A stretch of DNA of 64,000 bases from Azorhizobium doebereinerae UFLA1-100 (GCF_000473085.1 NZ_KI421497.1:98249-162248), one strand, 5' to 3'; positions 27,254 through 36,234 are shown, counted from the stretch's first letter. Notes: generated by a model not told the origin, from the letters alone. Made by a program: numbers and translations.

Positions 27254-27268
27254 ATCGGCCTCCCGCAC

Positions 27269-27282
27269 TTGATCTACCTCAA
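27269..27282 (+). promoter_or_regulatory. FixK/FNR box upstream of the stand-alone receiver gene
   Basis: TTGATCTACCTCAA matches TTG(A/C)-N6-(T/G)CAA and differs by one base from the ideal TTGAT-N4-ATCAA. Its centre at 27275.5 predicts a start of transcription near 27317, about 41 bp before the ATG at 27358. It places the receiver gene under FixK, separate from the fixLJ message. Confidence 0.75.
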
Positions 27283-27357
27283 GGCCGGCATGCCCCGCCG
27301 CCATGATGCTTGCTGCCTCCGGGCGTGTCGTGAAGGCACAGCCCGTATGAGGCCCGT

Positions 27358-27771
27358 ATGCTCTTGATTGGCGATGAGAAAGCCACTGAAGGCCCCACCT
27401 CTCCGGTGGTGGTCGTGGTGGATGACGACCCCGCAGTTCGCGGGTCGCTGAAGTTCGCCCTGGAGCTGGAAGGGTTCGACGTGCGCATTTTCGCGACGGC
27501 GGACGAAATCCTTCATCAGAACATGGCGGACCTGCCGCTCAGCGGCTGCCTGGTGGTGGACTACAATCTGCCGGGCATCAACGGCCTGGACCTGCTGCGC
27601 GAACTGAAGCAGCGCCATGTCGCCTGGCCGGCCATCCTCATCACCAGCCACCCCACCGAGCAAGTGCGGCGGCGTGCCACGTCAGCGGGCATCGCCATCG
27701 TGGAGAAGCCATTGTTCTCCAATGCCTTGAGCGACGCGGTCCGCGACACCTTCCGGCGCCCCGGCCAATAG
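27358..27771 (+). CDS. Stand-alone receiver-domain protein next to fixLJ
   Basis: A 137-residue single receiver domain with no output domain. The signature residues are intact: VVVVVDDDPAVRG (acidic pocket), CLVVDYNLPGINGLDLL (phospho-acceptor aspartate), LITSHP (switch threonine/serine) and IAIVEKPLF (lysine). A 20-residue tail follows. It lies 104 bp after fixJ behind a FixK box. Single receivers can act as phosphate sinks, adaptor subunits or competitors of the cognate regulator; a feedback role on FixL is attractive but inferred. It is not FixT-like in sequence as far as I can judge. Confidence 0.8.
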   Translation: MLLIGDEKATEGPTSPVVVVVDDDPAVRGSLKFALELEGFDVRIFATADEILHQNMADLPLSGCLVVDYNLPGINGLDLLRELKQRHVAWPAILITSHPTEQVRRRATSAGIAIVEKPLFSNALSDAVRDTFRRPGQ

Positions 27772-27971
27772 GGCCTCACCGCCTCCCCGGGCTTGGCAGC
27801 GCACGCTTTTCCGACAATCCGGGCATGGCGCGGGCCAACCGGCCGCCGCCCGGCCGCGAAGTTATCTCCCCTCAAGGACCAGGCATCGGGGCGGGCTTAA
27901 GGTCGGCGCGCGGATCCGGCATTCTGTCGGCGGTCCACCGGCCGCCACCGCGCCCAGACCAGAGGTCGCCC

Positions 27972-30683
27972 ATGACGACGCGCAATCTCGACGCCTTGTT
28001 CCATCCCGGCGCCATTGCCCTGGTCGGGGCCGGAAACCGGCCCGGCTCCATTGGCGCGGTCGTCGCCAAGAACCTGTTCGAGGGCGGCTTCGACGGACCG
28101 ATCCTGAGCGTCAATCCCAAGGAGCGCGCGGTGCGCTCCTCGCTCAACTACGCTTCCGTCGCTGACCTGCCGATCCCGGTCGACCTCGCCGTCCTCACCG
28201 GCCCCGCCGACGGCATGCCTGCCGCCATCGCCGCGCTCGGCGCCAAGGGCTGCCGGGCCGCCATCGTGCTGAGCGGCGGGTTCGGCCCGAACGATGGCCC
28301 CGACGGGCCGGTCCTGCGGCAGAAGATGCTGGACGCCGCACGGCCGCACCTGCTGCGCATCATCGGCCCTGATTGCCTCGGCTTCATCTCCACCGGGCCG
28401 CACATCAACGCCAGCTATGCGCACATCATGCCGCGCAAGGGCGATGTGGCCTTCCTCAGCCAGTCCGCGGCACTCGCCACGGCGGTGCTGGACTGGGCCG
28501 ACGGGCGCGGTGTCGGCTTCTCCCACGTGGCTTCGCTGGGCGACAAGGCGGACGTGGACTTCGGCGACATGCTGGACCACCTCGCCCTCGACGCCGCCAC
28601 CCGGGCCATCGTACTCTATGTGGAACACATCACCGACGCACGGAAATTCATGTCCGCCGGCCGCATCGCCGCGCGCGCCAAGCCGGTGATCGTCATCAAG
28701 GCCGGGCGCAGCGTCGCCGGCGCCCGCGTGGCGCTTTCCCACACCGGGGCGCTCGCCGGTTCCGACGCGGTCTATGACGCCGCCTTCCGGCGCGCCGGCA
28801 TGCTGCGGGTCTATGAATTGCGGGAACTGTTCGAGGCGGTGACCACGCTGGCGTCCGGCATCCGGCTGGCCGGCGGGCGCCTCGCCATCCTCACCAACAG
28901 TGGCGGGGCCGGCGTTCTCGCCACCGACGCGCTGGAGGAGGCCCCCGGCGAACTCGCCGTGCTGGCCCCCGAAACCATGGCCCGCCTCGAACGCCTGCTG
29001 CCGCCGCGCTGGTCGCGCAGCAATCCGGTGGGCATCGCCTCCGATGCGCCCGGCAAGCGCTATTCCGACGCCCTTTCAGCGCTGCTGGAGGACCCCGGCT
29101 CCGACGCCACGCTCATCCTCAACTGTCCGACCGCCATGGCCGACAGCGCCGAGGCGGCGGACGCGGTCATCGACGTCCTGTCCCACCGTTCGCGCGCCCC
29201 CGTGCTGACCTGCTGGCTGGGCGACAAAGCAGCCGCAGAGGCCCGCCGCCGCTTCGCCGCCCGCCGCATCCCGACCTACGACACGCCGGACGAGGCGGTG
29301 CGGGCGTTCGGCCACCTCGTTTCCTACCAGCGCAACCAGACCATGCTGATGGAGACCCCGCCCGCGCGCTCCTTCGACGAACCCGACCGGGGCAAGGCAC
29401 AGCAGGTGGTCGATGCGGTGGTCGCGGCGGGGCGCAGCATCCTCACCGAGGTGGAGGCGAAGGCGGTGCTCGCCGCCTACGACATCCCGGTGGTGGAGAC
29501 CCAGATCGCCCGGACCCCCGAGGAGGCCGCCGTGCTCGCCGCCAATTTCGGCGGGCCGGTGGCGCTCAAGATCCTGTCGGACGACATCATTCATAAATCG
29601 GACGTGGGCGGCGTGCGGCTGGACCTGCGCTCGCCGATCCAGGTGGAGGAAGCCGCCAGCCTGATGCTGGCGGCGGTGAAGGAGCGCCTGCCGCAGGCCC
29701 GGATCGAGGGCTTCACGGTGCAGCGGATGGTGCACCGGCAGCGGGCGGTGGAGCTGATCGCCGGCATCGCCAATGACGAGACCTTCGGCCCGGTGGTGCT
29801 GTTCGGCGAGGGCGGGACGGCGGTGGAGGTGATCGCCGACCGCGCGGTCGCCCTGCCGCCGCTCAACGGTCGCCTCGCCCGCGAGATGATCGAGCGCACC
29901 CGCATCGCCCGGCGCCTTGCCGGTTACCGCGACAGCCCTCCGGCCGACATCGACGCCATCGCCAATACGCTGGTGAAGATCGCCGAACTGCTGGGCGACC
30001 TGCCGCAGATCGGCGAATTGGACATCAATCCCCTCCTCGCCGACGAGCACGGCGTGATCGCGCTCGACGCGCGCATCGTCGTGCATCCGGCCCGCAGCGC
30101 GGGGACCGGACGCTTCGCCATCAAGCCCTTCCCCACCGCCATGACGCGGCTCATCACCCTCACCGACGGCCAGGATCTGCTGCTGCGGCCGATCCGCCCC
30201 GAGGACGAGCCGGCGCTCGGCGAGATGGTGCGCCGCTCCGACCCGCGCGACGTGCGCATGCGCTTCCTCGGCTCGCTGAAGGACTTTCCCCACCTCATGG
30301 CCGCCCGCCTGTCGCAGATCGACTACGACCGCGAGATGGCGCTGGTCGCCGTGGCGCCGGATGGCGAGATCCTCGGCGTCGTCCGCATCATCGCCGACCC
30401 GGATAACGAGGCGGCGGAATACGCCATCATGGTGCGTTCGGACATGAAAGGGCGCGGGCTGGGCTACCGGCTGATGAACGAGATCCTCGACTATGCCCAG
30501 GAGCGCGGGCTCGCCCGGATCTTCGGCGACGTCCTGCGGGAGAATCTGCCCATGCTGCACCTGGCGCAGGACCTCGGCTTCAAGGTGAGCCCGGGCAGCG
30601 ACGACCCGACGCTGGTCCGGGTGGACCTCGACCTCGCCGCGCGCACGCGGCCCGACCCCGGCGCCACCTCGGCCCATCCCTGA
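27972..30683 (+). CDS. NDP-forming acyl-CoA synthetase / GNAT acetyltransferase fusion (Pat/YfiQ-like)
   Basis: A 903-residue fusion. An N-terminal CoA-binding Rossmann domain (ALFHPGAIALVGAGNRPGSIG) is followed by succinyl-CoA-ligase-like domains, with the histidine segment LSHTGALAGSDAVYDAAF. An ATP-grasp domain follows (LKILSDDIIHKSDVGGVRLD), and then a C-terminal GNAT domain (LRPIRPEDEPALGEMV, then YAIMVRSDMKGRGLGYRLM with the acetyl-CoA loop). This order matches protein lysine acetyltransferases of the Pat/YfiQ type, which acetylate and inhibit acyl-CoA synthetases. The ATG at 27972 has AGAGG upstream. The SHTGA histidine is present, whereas in some Pat proteins it is lost; a synthetase activity therefore remains possible. 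Confidence 0.85.
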   Translation: MTTRNLDALFHPGAIALVGAGNRPGSIGAVVAKNLFEGGFDGPILSVNPKERAVRSSLNYASVADLPIPVDLAVLTGPADGMPAAIAALGAKGCRAAIVLSGGFGPNDGPDGPVLRQKMLDAARPHLLRIIGPDCLGFISTGPHINASYAHIMPRKGDVAFLSQSAALATAVLDWADGRGVGFSHVASLGDKADVDFGDMLDHLALDAATRAIVLYVEHITDARKFMSAGRIAARAKPVIVIKAGRSVAGARVALSHTGALAGSDAVYDAAFRRAGMLRVYELRELFEAVTTLASGIRLAGGRLAILTNSGGAGVLATDALEEAPGELAVLAPETMARLERLLPPRWSRSNPVGIASDAPGKRYSDALSALLEDPGSDATLILNCPTAMADSAEAADAVIDVLSHRSRAPVLTCWLGDKAAAEARRRFAARRIPTYDTPDEAVRAFGHLVSYQRNQTMLMETPPARSFDEPDRGKAQQVVDAVVAAGRSILTEVEAKAVLAAYDIPVVETQIARTPEEAAVLAANFGGPVALKILSDDIIHKSDVGGVRLDLRSPIQVEEAASLMLAAVKERLPQARIEGFTVQRMVHRQRAVELIAGIANDETFGPVVLFGEGGTAVEVIADRAVALPPLNGRLAREMIERTRIARRLAGYRDSPPADIDAIANTLVKIAELLGDLPQIGELDINPLLADEHGVIALDARIVVHPARSAGTGRFAIKPFPTAMTRLITLTDGQDLLLRPIRPEDEPALGEMVRRSDPRDVRMRFLGSLKDFPHLMAARLSQIDYDREMALVAVAPDGEILGVVRIIADPDNEAAEYAIMVRSDMKGRGLGYRLMNEILDYAQERGLARIFGDVLRENLPMLHLAQDLGFKVSPGSDDPTLVRVDLDLAARTRPDPGATSAHP

Positions 30684-31042
30684 TCGCCGGCCTTGCGGCG
30701 GGGTTTTGGCCCCGCCGATTGACGGCATTGGCCGGAAATGGGCGCCGAGCGGGATCACCGGCCGCAACCGGGATGATTTTTGTCGTAGAGAACCGCCTGC
30801 GGCGCACATCATGGTTAACACGGATGGCACAGCGCCCCGTGGGACGCAGCGTCAAAACCGAATGGAACGACCGCAATGGTTCCCGCCGCGCGATGAGACG
30901 GCGGGACTAGGCCCCGGGCGCCGCCACGGCTCCCGGGCGACAGCTTTGTGGGGCATTCTGTCGCAACGCAACCCTGGCGCCACTGGCGGTGGCTTCCATC
31001 CGCCACTTAGGATGACCGACCCTCCAAAGGTCGGGATGGCTC
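30684..31042. other. Intergenic region upstream of the GGDEF/EAL gene
   Basis: 359 bp with no credible gene or tRNA. It contains the hairpin at 30697-30716 and a 6-bp stem (CCGACC with GGTCGG, 31016-31034) ending 9 bp before the ATG at 31043. That stem covers part of the GGTCGGGA region likely used as the ribosome-binding site. Confidence 0.5.
30697..30716 (+). terminator. Hairpin after the acyl-CoA synthetase/GNAT gene
   Basis: GGCGGGG and CCCCGCC form a perfect 7-bp stem 13 bp after the stop codon, with loop TTTTGG. No T-tract follows, so termination strength is uncertain. Confidence 0.45.
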
Positions 31043-33610
31043 ATGTTGCGTTCTTGGTTGGGGTCGCGGGACGCTGCGAGCGCGACGATCTTTGCCAGAT
31101 GGACCCTGCCCGCCATCGCCATCCTGGTGGCGGCGACCTATGTCGTTTCCGCCGCCATCCTGCTGCATTCGGCGCAGCAGGAAGATGCCCGCTCACGCGC
31201 ACGCACCGAAATGCTGATCCGCGGCGTCCTCGCCGCCGAGGACGTGCGCCTGACGAGGACGCTCAACGCCTATGCCAACAGCGGCGAGAGCTATCGCAAC
31301 CTGCATGTCGCGTTCGATCTGGAATGGACCTACCTGCGGGACAATCTCGGCCCCAAGATCTACCACCTGATCGGCATCGATCAGGTGTACGTGGTCGGGC
31401 CGGACGACAAGGTCGTCTATGACCTGCGCAACGGGCGCCAGCGTGATCCCGATGCCGACCACCTGCCCATCGGCGTGCCCGCCATGTTCGCCGAGGCCCG
31501 CTCCGGCTCGGTGCACGGGCTCTTCTGGGTCGAGGGCAAGCCCGCCCTCCTCGGCATCGCCCCGGTCACGCCAGGGGCCGACCCCACGGTGCAGCTCACC
31601 GGCGGGCCGCAGACGCTACTGGTCTTCATCCGCTTCCTCGGCAGCGACGTCCTCGCCCGCATCAGCAGGCAGACGGCCCTGTTCGACCTCCGGCTGGTGG
31701 ATTCCATGGCCTCGGACCCGGCATCGCCGCCGATGACCCTGCCCACCCTGAACGGGCCGTCCGTGGCGCTGAGCTGGACCACGCCCGCGCCAGGCTATTC
31801 CGTCACCCTGGCGGTCATGCCCTGGCTGGTGGCCTGCGGTGGGGCCTTCGTTCTACTCACCTGGCTGGCCCTGGCCCATGCCTCGGCCAACGCCCGCAAT
31901 ATCGAGCAAGCCAACCGCCAGATGCGCGTCAACCGCGAGGCGCTGCTCGCCAGCGAAGCCCGCTTCCGCGACGTGGCGGAGGCCGCGTCCGACTGGATCT
32001 GGGAGGCCGACCCCCGCCTCGCCCTCACCTATCTGTCCGAGCGCTTCGAAATCCTGACCGGCCGCAAGGCGGCGGAGCTTATGGGCCAGCCGCTCGACCT
32101 CGTGCTCAACGCGACGGACGGCCCGCTGACGGCCTGGATCTCCCAGCCGGCCGGCCGGCCGCTGACGCCGCTCATCTGCCGCTATGTGACCGCCGACGGC
32201 TCCATGCGGCTGTGCCGGGTGGCGGCCAAGGCAGTGCGCACCGCCGATGGCGCGCTGGCGGGCTTTCGCGGCACCGCCACAGACATCACCGCCGAGATGG
32301 AGGCCCACCGGCAGGTGGAGCACCTGGCGCTCTACGATCCCCTCACCAGCCTGCCGAACCGGGCGCTGCTGATGGAATTCCTCGCCGGGGCGCTCAGCGG
32401 CGCCTCCGAGGGCAAACGCATGGTCGCCACCCTGCGCATCAGCCTCATGAACTTCAAGCAGGTGACCGACGGCTACGGACTGCCGGCCGGCGACGACCTG
32501 CTGGTGGAGACCGCCCAGCGGCTGCGCCAGAACATCCATGACAACGACCTCGTGGCGCGGCTCGGCGCCGAGGAGTTCGCGCTGGTGGCCAGCGCGCCGA
32601 GCAGCGTGGCCGCGATCGAGGCCATGTGCGCCCGGCTGCGCGACGCGGTGACCGCGCCGTTCACGCTGGCGGAGGCCGCGCACGTGCATGTGGGCTGCGC
32701 CATCGGCGTGGCGCTGGCGCCTGCGGATGCGGCGGAGCCGGAACGGCTGCTGCGCTGCGCCGAGCTGGCCATGCAGCACGCCCAAACCGAGGACCCCAGC
32801 GGCATCGCCTTCTTCACCGCCGACATGAACGAGCAGGTCCGCACCAAGCGCACCCTTGAGCACGACCTGCGGCGCACCGTCGGCAGCGAGGATTTCGTGC
32901 TGCTGTACCAGCCGCGTTATGACACCGCGACCCTGGAGGTGGTGGCCGTGGAGGCGCTGGTGCGCTGGCTCCATCCCCGCTTCGGGCTGCTGAGCCCCGA
33001 CCAGTTCATCCCGCTGGCGGAAACCACCGGCCTCATCGTCCCGCTCGGCGAATGGGCGCTGCGCCGTGCCTGCGCGACGATCGCGAAATGGCCCGATCTC
33101 AGCGTCTCGGTCAATGTCTCGCCGGTACAGTTCCACCAGGGGGACCAATTGGTGAGCGCCATCGAATCGGCGCTGAAGGACAGCGGCCTGCCGCCATGGC
33201 GCCTGGAGCTCGAACTGACCGAGAACGTGCTGATCGCGAACACCGAGAAGGCGCTCGAGGTGCTCCAGAAGATCAAGAAGCTCGGCGTCCAGCTCGCCAT
33301 GGACGATTTCGGAACCGGCTATTCCTCGCTGAACTACCTGCGGAACTTTCCCTTCGACCGGATCAAAATCGACCGGCGCTTCGTCGGCGATCTCGACCAG
33401 AGCCGGGACGCCCAGGGCATCGTCGAGGCCATCCTCGGGCTCGGCCGGGCGCTCGGCCTCGCGGTGACTGCCGAGGGCGTGGAGACCGCCGCCCAATATG
33501 CCTGGCTGCGCAATGGCCGCTGCGACGAGGTGCAGGGCTTCCACTTCGCCCGCCCGCAGTCGGAAGCCGACCTCATGCAGCTCAAGCCGCGGGGCTCCAC
33601 CCGGCCCTGA
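31043..33610 (+). CDS. Membrane c-di-GMP protein: periplasmic CHASE4-like sensor, PAS, degenerate GGDEF, EAL
   Basis: An 855-residue protein. A membrane helix (about 22-42), a periplasmic sensory domain (about 43-255, CHASE4-like) and a second helix (about 257-279) lead to a PAS domain (about 303-415), GGDEF (about 425-590) and EAL (about 610-850). The GGDEF signature is GAEEF (508-512), and the metal-binding DLDxFK segment reads SLMNFK (467-472), so cyclase activity is doubtful. The EAL domain keeps EALVRW (E637), NVSPVQF, ELTEN, DDFGTGYSS and K775 in RIKID, so phosphodiesterase activity is expected. It would lower c-di-GMP in response to a periplasmic cue. It appears monocistronic. Confidence 0.88.
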   Translation: MLRSWLGSRDAASATIFARWTLPAIAILVAATYVVSAAILLHSAQQEDARSRARTEMLIRGVLAAEDVRLTRTLNAYANSGESYRNLHVAFDLEWTYLRDNLGPKIYHLIGIDQVYVVGPDDKVVYDLRNGRQRDPDADHLPIGVPAMFAEARSGSVHGLFWVEGKPALLGIAPVTPGADPTVQLTGGPQTLLVFIRFLGSDVLARISRQTALFDLRLVDSMASDPASPPMTLPTLNGPSVALSWTTPAPGYSVTLAVMPWLVACGGAFVLLTWLALAHASANARNIEQANRQMRVNREALLASEARFRDVAEAASDWIWEADPRLALTYLSERFEILTGRKAAELMGQPLDLVLNATDGPLTAWISQPAGRPLTPLICRYVTADGSMRLCRVAAKAVRTADGALAGFRGTATDITAEMEAHRQVEHLALYDPLTSLPNRALLMEFLAGALSGASEGKRMVATLRISLMNFKQVTDGYGLPAGDDLLVETAQRLRQNIHDNDLVARLGAEEFALVASAPSSVAAIEAMCARLRDAVTAPFTLAEAAHVHVGCAIGVALAPADAAEPERLLRCAELAMQHAQTEDPSGIAFFTADMNEQVRTKRTLEHDLRRTVGSEDFVLLYQPRYDTATLEVVAVEALVRWLHPRFGLLSPDQFIPLAETTGLIVPLGEWALRRACATIAKWPDLSVSVNVSPVQFHQGDQLVSAIESALKDSGLPPWRLELELTENVLIANTEKALEVLQKIKKLGVQLAMDDFGTGYSSLNYLRNFPFDRIKIDRRFVGDLDQSRDAQGIVEAILGLGRALGLAVTAEGVETAAQYAWLRNGRCDEVQGFHFARPQSEADLMQLKPRGSTRP

Positions 33611-33634
33611 GGCCGGGCGGATGCCGGCTCGCCC

Positions 33635-34900
33635 TCAGGCCAGCCAGGACGGTACGCGGTCGAGCGCGATCAGCGCATCGGCATCGATGCGCGGGCGCAC
33701 CACTGCCGCCTGCGGCCCGTGCACCAGCACTTCCGGCACCAGCGGGCGGGTGTTGTAGGTGGAGGCCTGCACCGCGCCATAGGCCCCGGCGGTCATGATC
33801 GCCAGCAGGTCCCCCGGCATCACTTCCGGCAGCTCGCGGTCGAGGGCGAGATAGTCGCCGGTCTCGCAGACCGGCCCCACCACGTCCACCCGCCGCACGG
33901 CGGCGCCCGGCCGCTTCTGGACGGGCTGCACGTCATGGTGCGCCTCGTAGAGCGTCGGGCGGATCAGGTCGTTCATGGCCGCGTCCACGATCACGAAGGT
34001 CTTGCCCTCGCCGTGCTTCACATAGAGCACGCGGGTCACCAGGATGCCGGCGTTGGCGACGATCATGCGGCCCATCTCGAACACCAGAGGCAGGTCGAGC
34101 CCGCCCAGGGCGCGGGTGATCACCTCCGCATAGGCCTCCGGCGCCGGGGGCACCGGGTCCGAGGCGGCATAGGGGACGCCGAGCCCGCCGCCGAGGTCGA
34201 GATGGTGCAGCCGGTGGCCGGCGGCCAGCAGGTCGCGGGCCAACTCAGCCAGCAGCACGGTGGCATTCTCGAACGGCGCCATGTCGGTGATCTGGCTGCC
34301 GATGTGCATGTCGACGCCGGAAATGGCGAGGTTCGGCAGCTTGGCCGCCTCGGCATAGACCTCGCGGGCGCGGGAGATCGGAATGCCGAACTTGTTCTCG
34401 GACTTGCCGGTGGAGATCTTAGCGTGGGTCCTGGCATCCACGTCCGGATTGATGCGGATGGATACCGGGGCGGTGCGGCCCATGGCCCCGGCCACCTGCG
34501 ACAGCGCCACCAGCTCCGGCTCGCTCTCCACGTTGAAGCACAGGATGCCCGCCTCCAGCGCCGCGGCCATCTCGTCGCGGGTCTTGCCCACGCCGGAGAA
34601 GACGATGCGCTCGGCGGGGATGCCGGCGGCCAGGGCCCGCTTCATCTCGCCGCCCGACACGATGTCCGCGCCGGCGCCCAGGCGCGCCAGGGTGGAGATC
34701 ACCGCCTGGTTCGAATTGGCCTTCAGCGCGTAGCACAGCAGCATCTCGCGCGTGGCGAAGGCGGAGCGGAACACGCGGTAATGCCGTTCCAGGGTGGCCG
34801 TGGAATAGCAATAGAACGGCGTGCCCACCTCCTCGGCGAGGGTGGTCAGGTCGACGTCCTCGGCCCGGAGACGGCCGTCGTGATAAACGAAATGGTGCAT
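33635..34900 (-). CDS. lysA: Diaminopimelate decarboxylase
   Basis: A 421-residue PLP enzyme of the alanine-racemase-like fold, last step of lysine synthesis. PLP lysine in CYALKANSNQAVI, the HIGSQI histidine segment, the phosphate-binding glycine loop DLGGGLGVPY and the partner-subunit cysteine/acid motif GPVCETGDYLALDREL are all present. It lies downstream of the lptM-like gene and argH on the same strand, a standard alphaproteobacterial neighbourhood, but the 178-bp gap before it leaves room for its own promoter. Confidence 0.95.
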   Translation of the reverse strand: MHHFVYHDGRLRAEDVDLTTLAEEVGTPFYCYSTATLERHYRVFRSAFATREMLLCYALKANSNQAVISTLARLGAGADIVSGGEMKRALAAGIPAERIVFSGVGKTRDEMAAALEAGILCFNVESEPELVALSQVAGAMGRTAPVSIRINPDVDARTHAKISTGKSENKFGIPISRAREVYAEAAKLPNLAISGVDMHIGSQITDMAPFENATVLLAELARDLLAAGHRLHHLDLGGGLGVPYAASDPVPPAPEAYAEVITRALGGLDLPLVFEMGRMIVANAGILVTRVLYVKHGEGKTFVIVDAAMNDLIRPTLYEAHHDVQPVQKRPGAAVRRVDVVGPVCETGDYLALDRELPEVMPGDLLAIMTAGAYGAVQASTYNTRPLVPEVLVHGPQAAVVRPRIDADALIALDRVPSWLA

Positions 34901-35078
34901 GGCAAGCCTGCGCGAATTCCACCAGCGGCCTTGGAACGGCGCTCTGAGCCTCGCGGGGGCCGGAGCGCGGCCCGCCCAGCCGGCGCTGCGAGCTGAACGG
35001 TGCCGCGTTCCCTAGCACAGAGTGTGGGATGACTTCACGGCGCGATCATCTGCACCACCCATGTCGGCGCAGGCGCGA

Positions 35079-35519
35079 TCAGAGCAGGCCGTCGAGGATG
35101 AAGGGGGTGTTCGGCTTCTTGACCTGGTCGAGATTGACCGGCGCCGAACTGGTCGTGCCGCTGGTCGATTTCGTCCGGCCGCTGGCCGAGCCCACCGTCG
35201 AGGCATTGCTCGTGGCGCTGGTGGAGCGGCCGGTGGCGAGCGACGTGCCGGTGGAGGACGTGGCGCTGTTCACCCCCGTGTCCGGCTGGAAGCCCCAGGT
35301 GGAGCTCGATGTGTCGGCGGTCGGGGTGCTCTGGTCCGTCGAGGTGGTGGCCTGCTGCACCGGCGCGGCGGGCGCGGCGCTGCCCTGGGACGTCTTGGCG
35401 CCGGGCGTCGTCGCGCTCGACGGCGGCGGCTCCAGCGGGCCTTTCACGCCGCAACCGGCCAGAGCCCCGGCGCAGGTCAGGACCATGACAAGGGCAGGGA
35501 TGCGAAAGCGTCGGGACAC
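35079..35519 (-). CDS. lptM: LptM/YifL-like lipoprotein with Ser/Thr-rich tail
   Basis: A 146-residue lipoprotein starting with GTG after GAGG. The signal peptide ends in the lipobox GALAGC, and the mature N-terminus CGVKGPLEPPP is the conserved CGxKGPLxxP motif of LptM (YifL), which assists outer-membrane assembly of the LptD translocon. LptM is normally only 50-80 residues in all; here about 105 extra residues of Ser/Thr/Ala-rich low-complexity sequence follow, ending in NLDQVKKPNTPFILDGLL. The argH/lptM/lysA order supports the call. The function of the tail is unknown. Confidence 0.75.
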   Translation of the reverse strand: MSRRFRIPALVMVLTCAGALAGCGVKGPLEPPPSSATTPGAKTSQGSAAPAAPVQQATTSTDQSTPTADTSSSTWGFQPDTGVNSATSSTGTSLATGRSTSATSNASTVGSASGRTKSTSGTTSSAPVNLDQVKKPNTPFILDGLL

Positions 35520-35595
35520 GGAACACCTCGGGCAAGATCGCCGCCACTATAGCGACCGGCACTGCAAAGGCGAGCCCCCGGCCGCGCCGGGCCGC

Positions 35596-36234
35596 TCACC
35601 GCCGCAGCAGAAAGCTCCCGGCGGGGCGGCGATGCTCCCATCCCGCGGTCTCCAGCGTCGGCGTCTCCTGCTCGGCCTGCGGATAGCCGATGCACAGATA
35701 GCCCACGAAATGCCAGCTCTCCGGCACGTCGAGCGCCGCCGCCACGCCGGCGGGATCCAGAATGGAGACCCAGCCGACCCCCACGTCCGCCGCGCGGGCG
35801 GCGAGCCAGAGCGTATGGATGGCGAGCACGGCGGAATAATCCACCGCCTCCGGCATGGTGCGCCGCCCGAGGCCGTGGCCCTGGGTCGTCCCGGCATCGG
35901 CGAACACCGCCAGATGGCAGGGCGCCTCGTCGAGCCCGGCCAGCTTCAGCCGGGCATAGGCCGCCTGCCGGTGGTGCGCCTGCGCGGCGAGGGCAGCGGC
36001 GTTGGCGGCCTCGAAATTGGCCCGGATCGCCGCCCGGCGGCCCGGCTCCGTCACCTCGACGAAACGCCAGGGCTGGCTGAGACCCACCGACGGCGCGAGG
36101 CAGGCGGTGGCGACCAGTTCATCCAGCAGGCCCGCGGGCAAGGGGTCGGTGCGGAAGGCGCGCACATCCCGCCGCCAGGCGAACAGCGCTTGGAGCTGCT
36201 CGCGGAAGGCGGGGGAGAAGCGCGGCGCGCTCAC
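35596..36234 (-). CDS. bluB: 5,6-dimethylbenzimidazole synthase
   Basis: A 212-residue nitroreductase-fold flavin enzyme that cannibalises reduced FMN with oxygen to make the lower ligand of vitamin B12. Family hallmarks are visible: [14 protein letters not shown] near the N-terminus, [15 protein letters not shown], and [19 protein letters not shown]. Its ATG overlaps the argH stop as ATGA, so it is translationally coupled to argH although the pathways are unrelated. No other cobalamin gene is in the window. A plain nitroreductase is the alternative, but the RRDVRxF motif favours BluB. Confidence 0.88.
   Translation of the reverse strand: MSAPRFSPAFREQLQALFAWRRDVRAFRTDPLPAGLLDELVATACLAPSVGLSQPWRFVEVTEPGRRAAIRANFEAANAAALAAQAHHRQAAYARLKLAGLDEAPCHLAVFADAGTTQGHGLGRRTMPEAVDYSAVLAIHTLWLAARAADVGVGWVSILDPAGVAAALDVPESWHFVGYLCIGYPQAEQETPTLETAGWEHRRPAGSFLLRR

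Noticed and set aside
30684-31042. A tRNA or small RNA gene in the 359-bp gap
   Set aside because: No cloverleaf with a T-loop GTTCGAATC-like motif or CCA end can be drawn; only short GC-rich hairpins are present.
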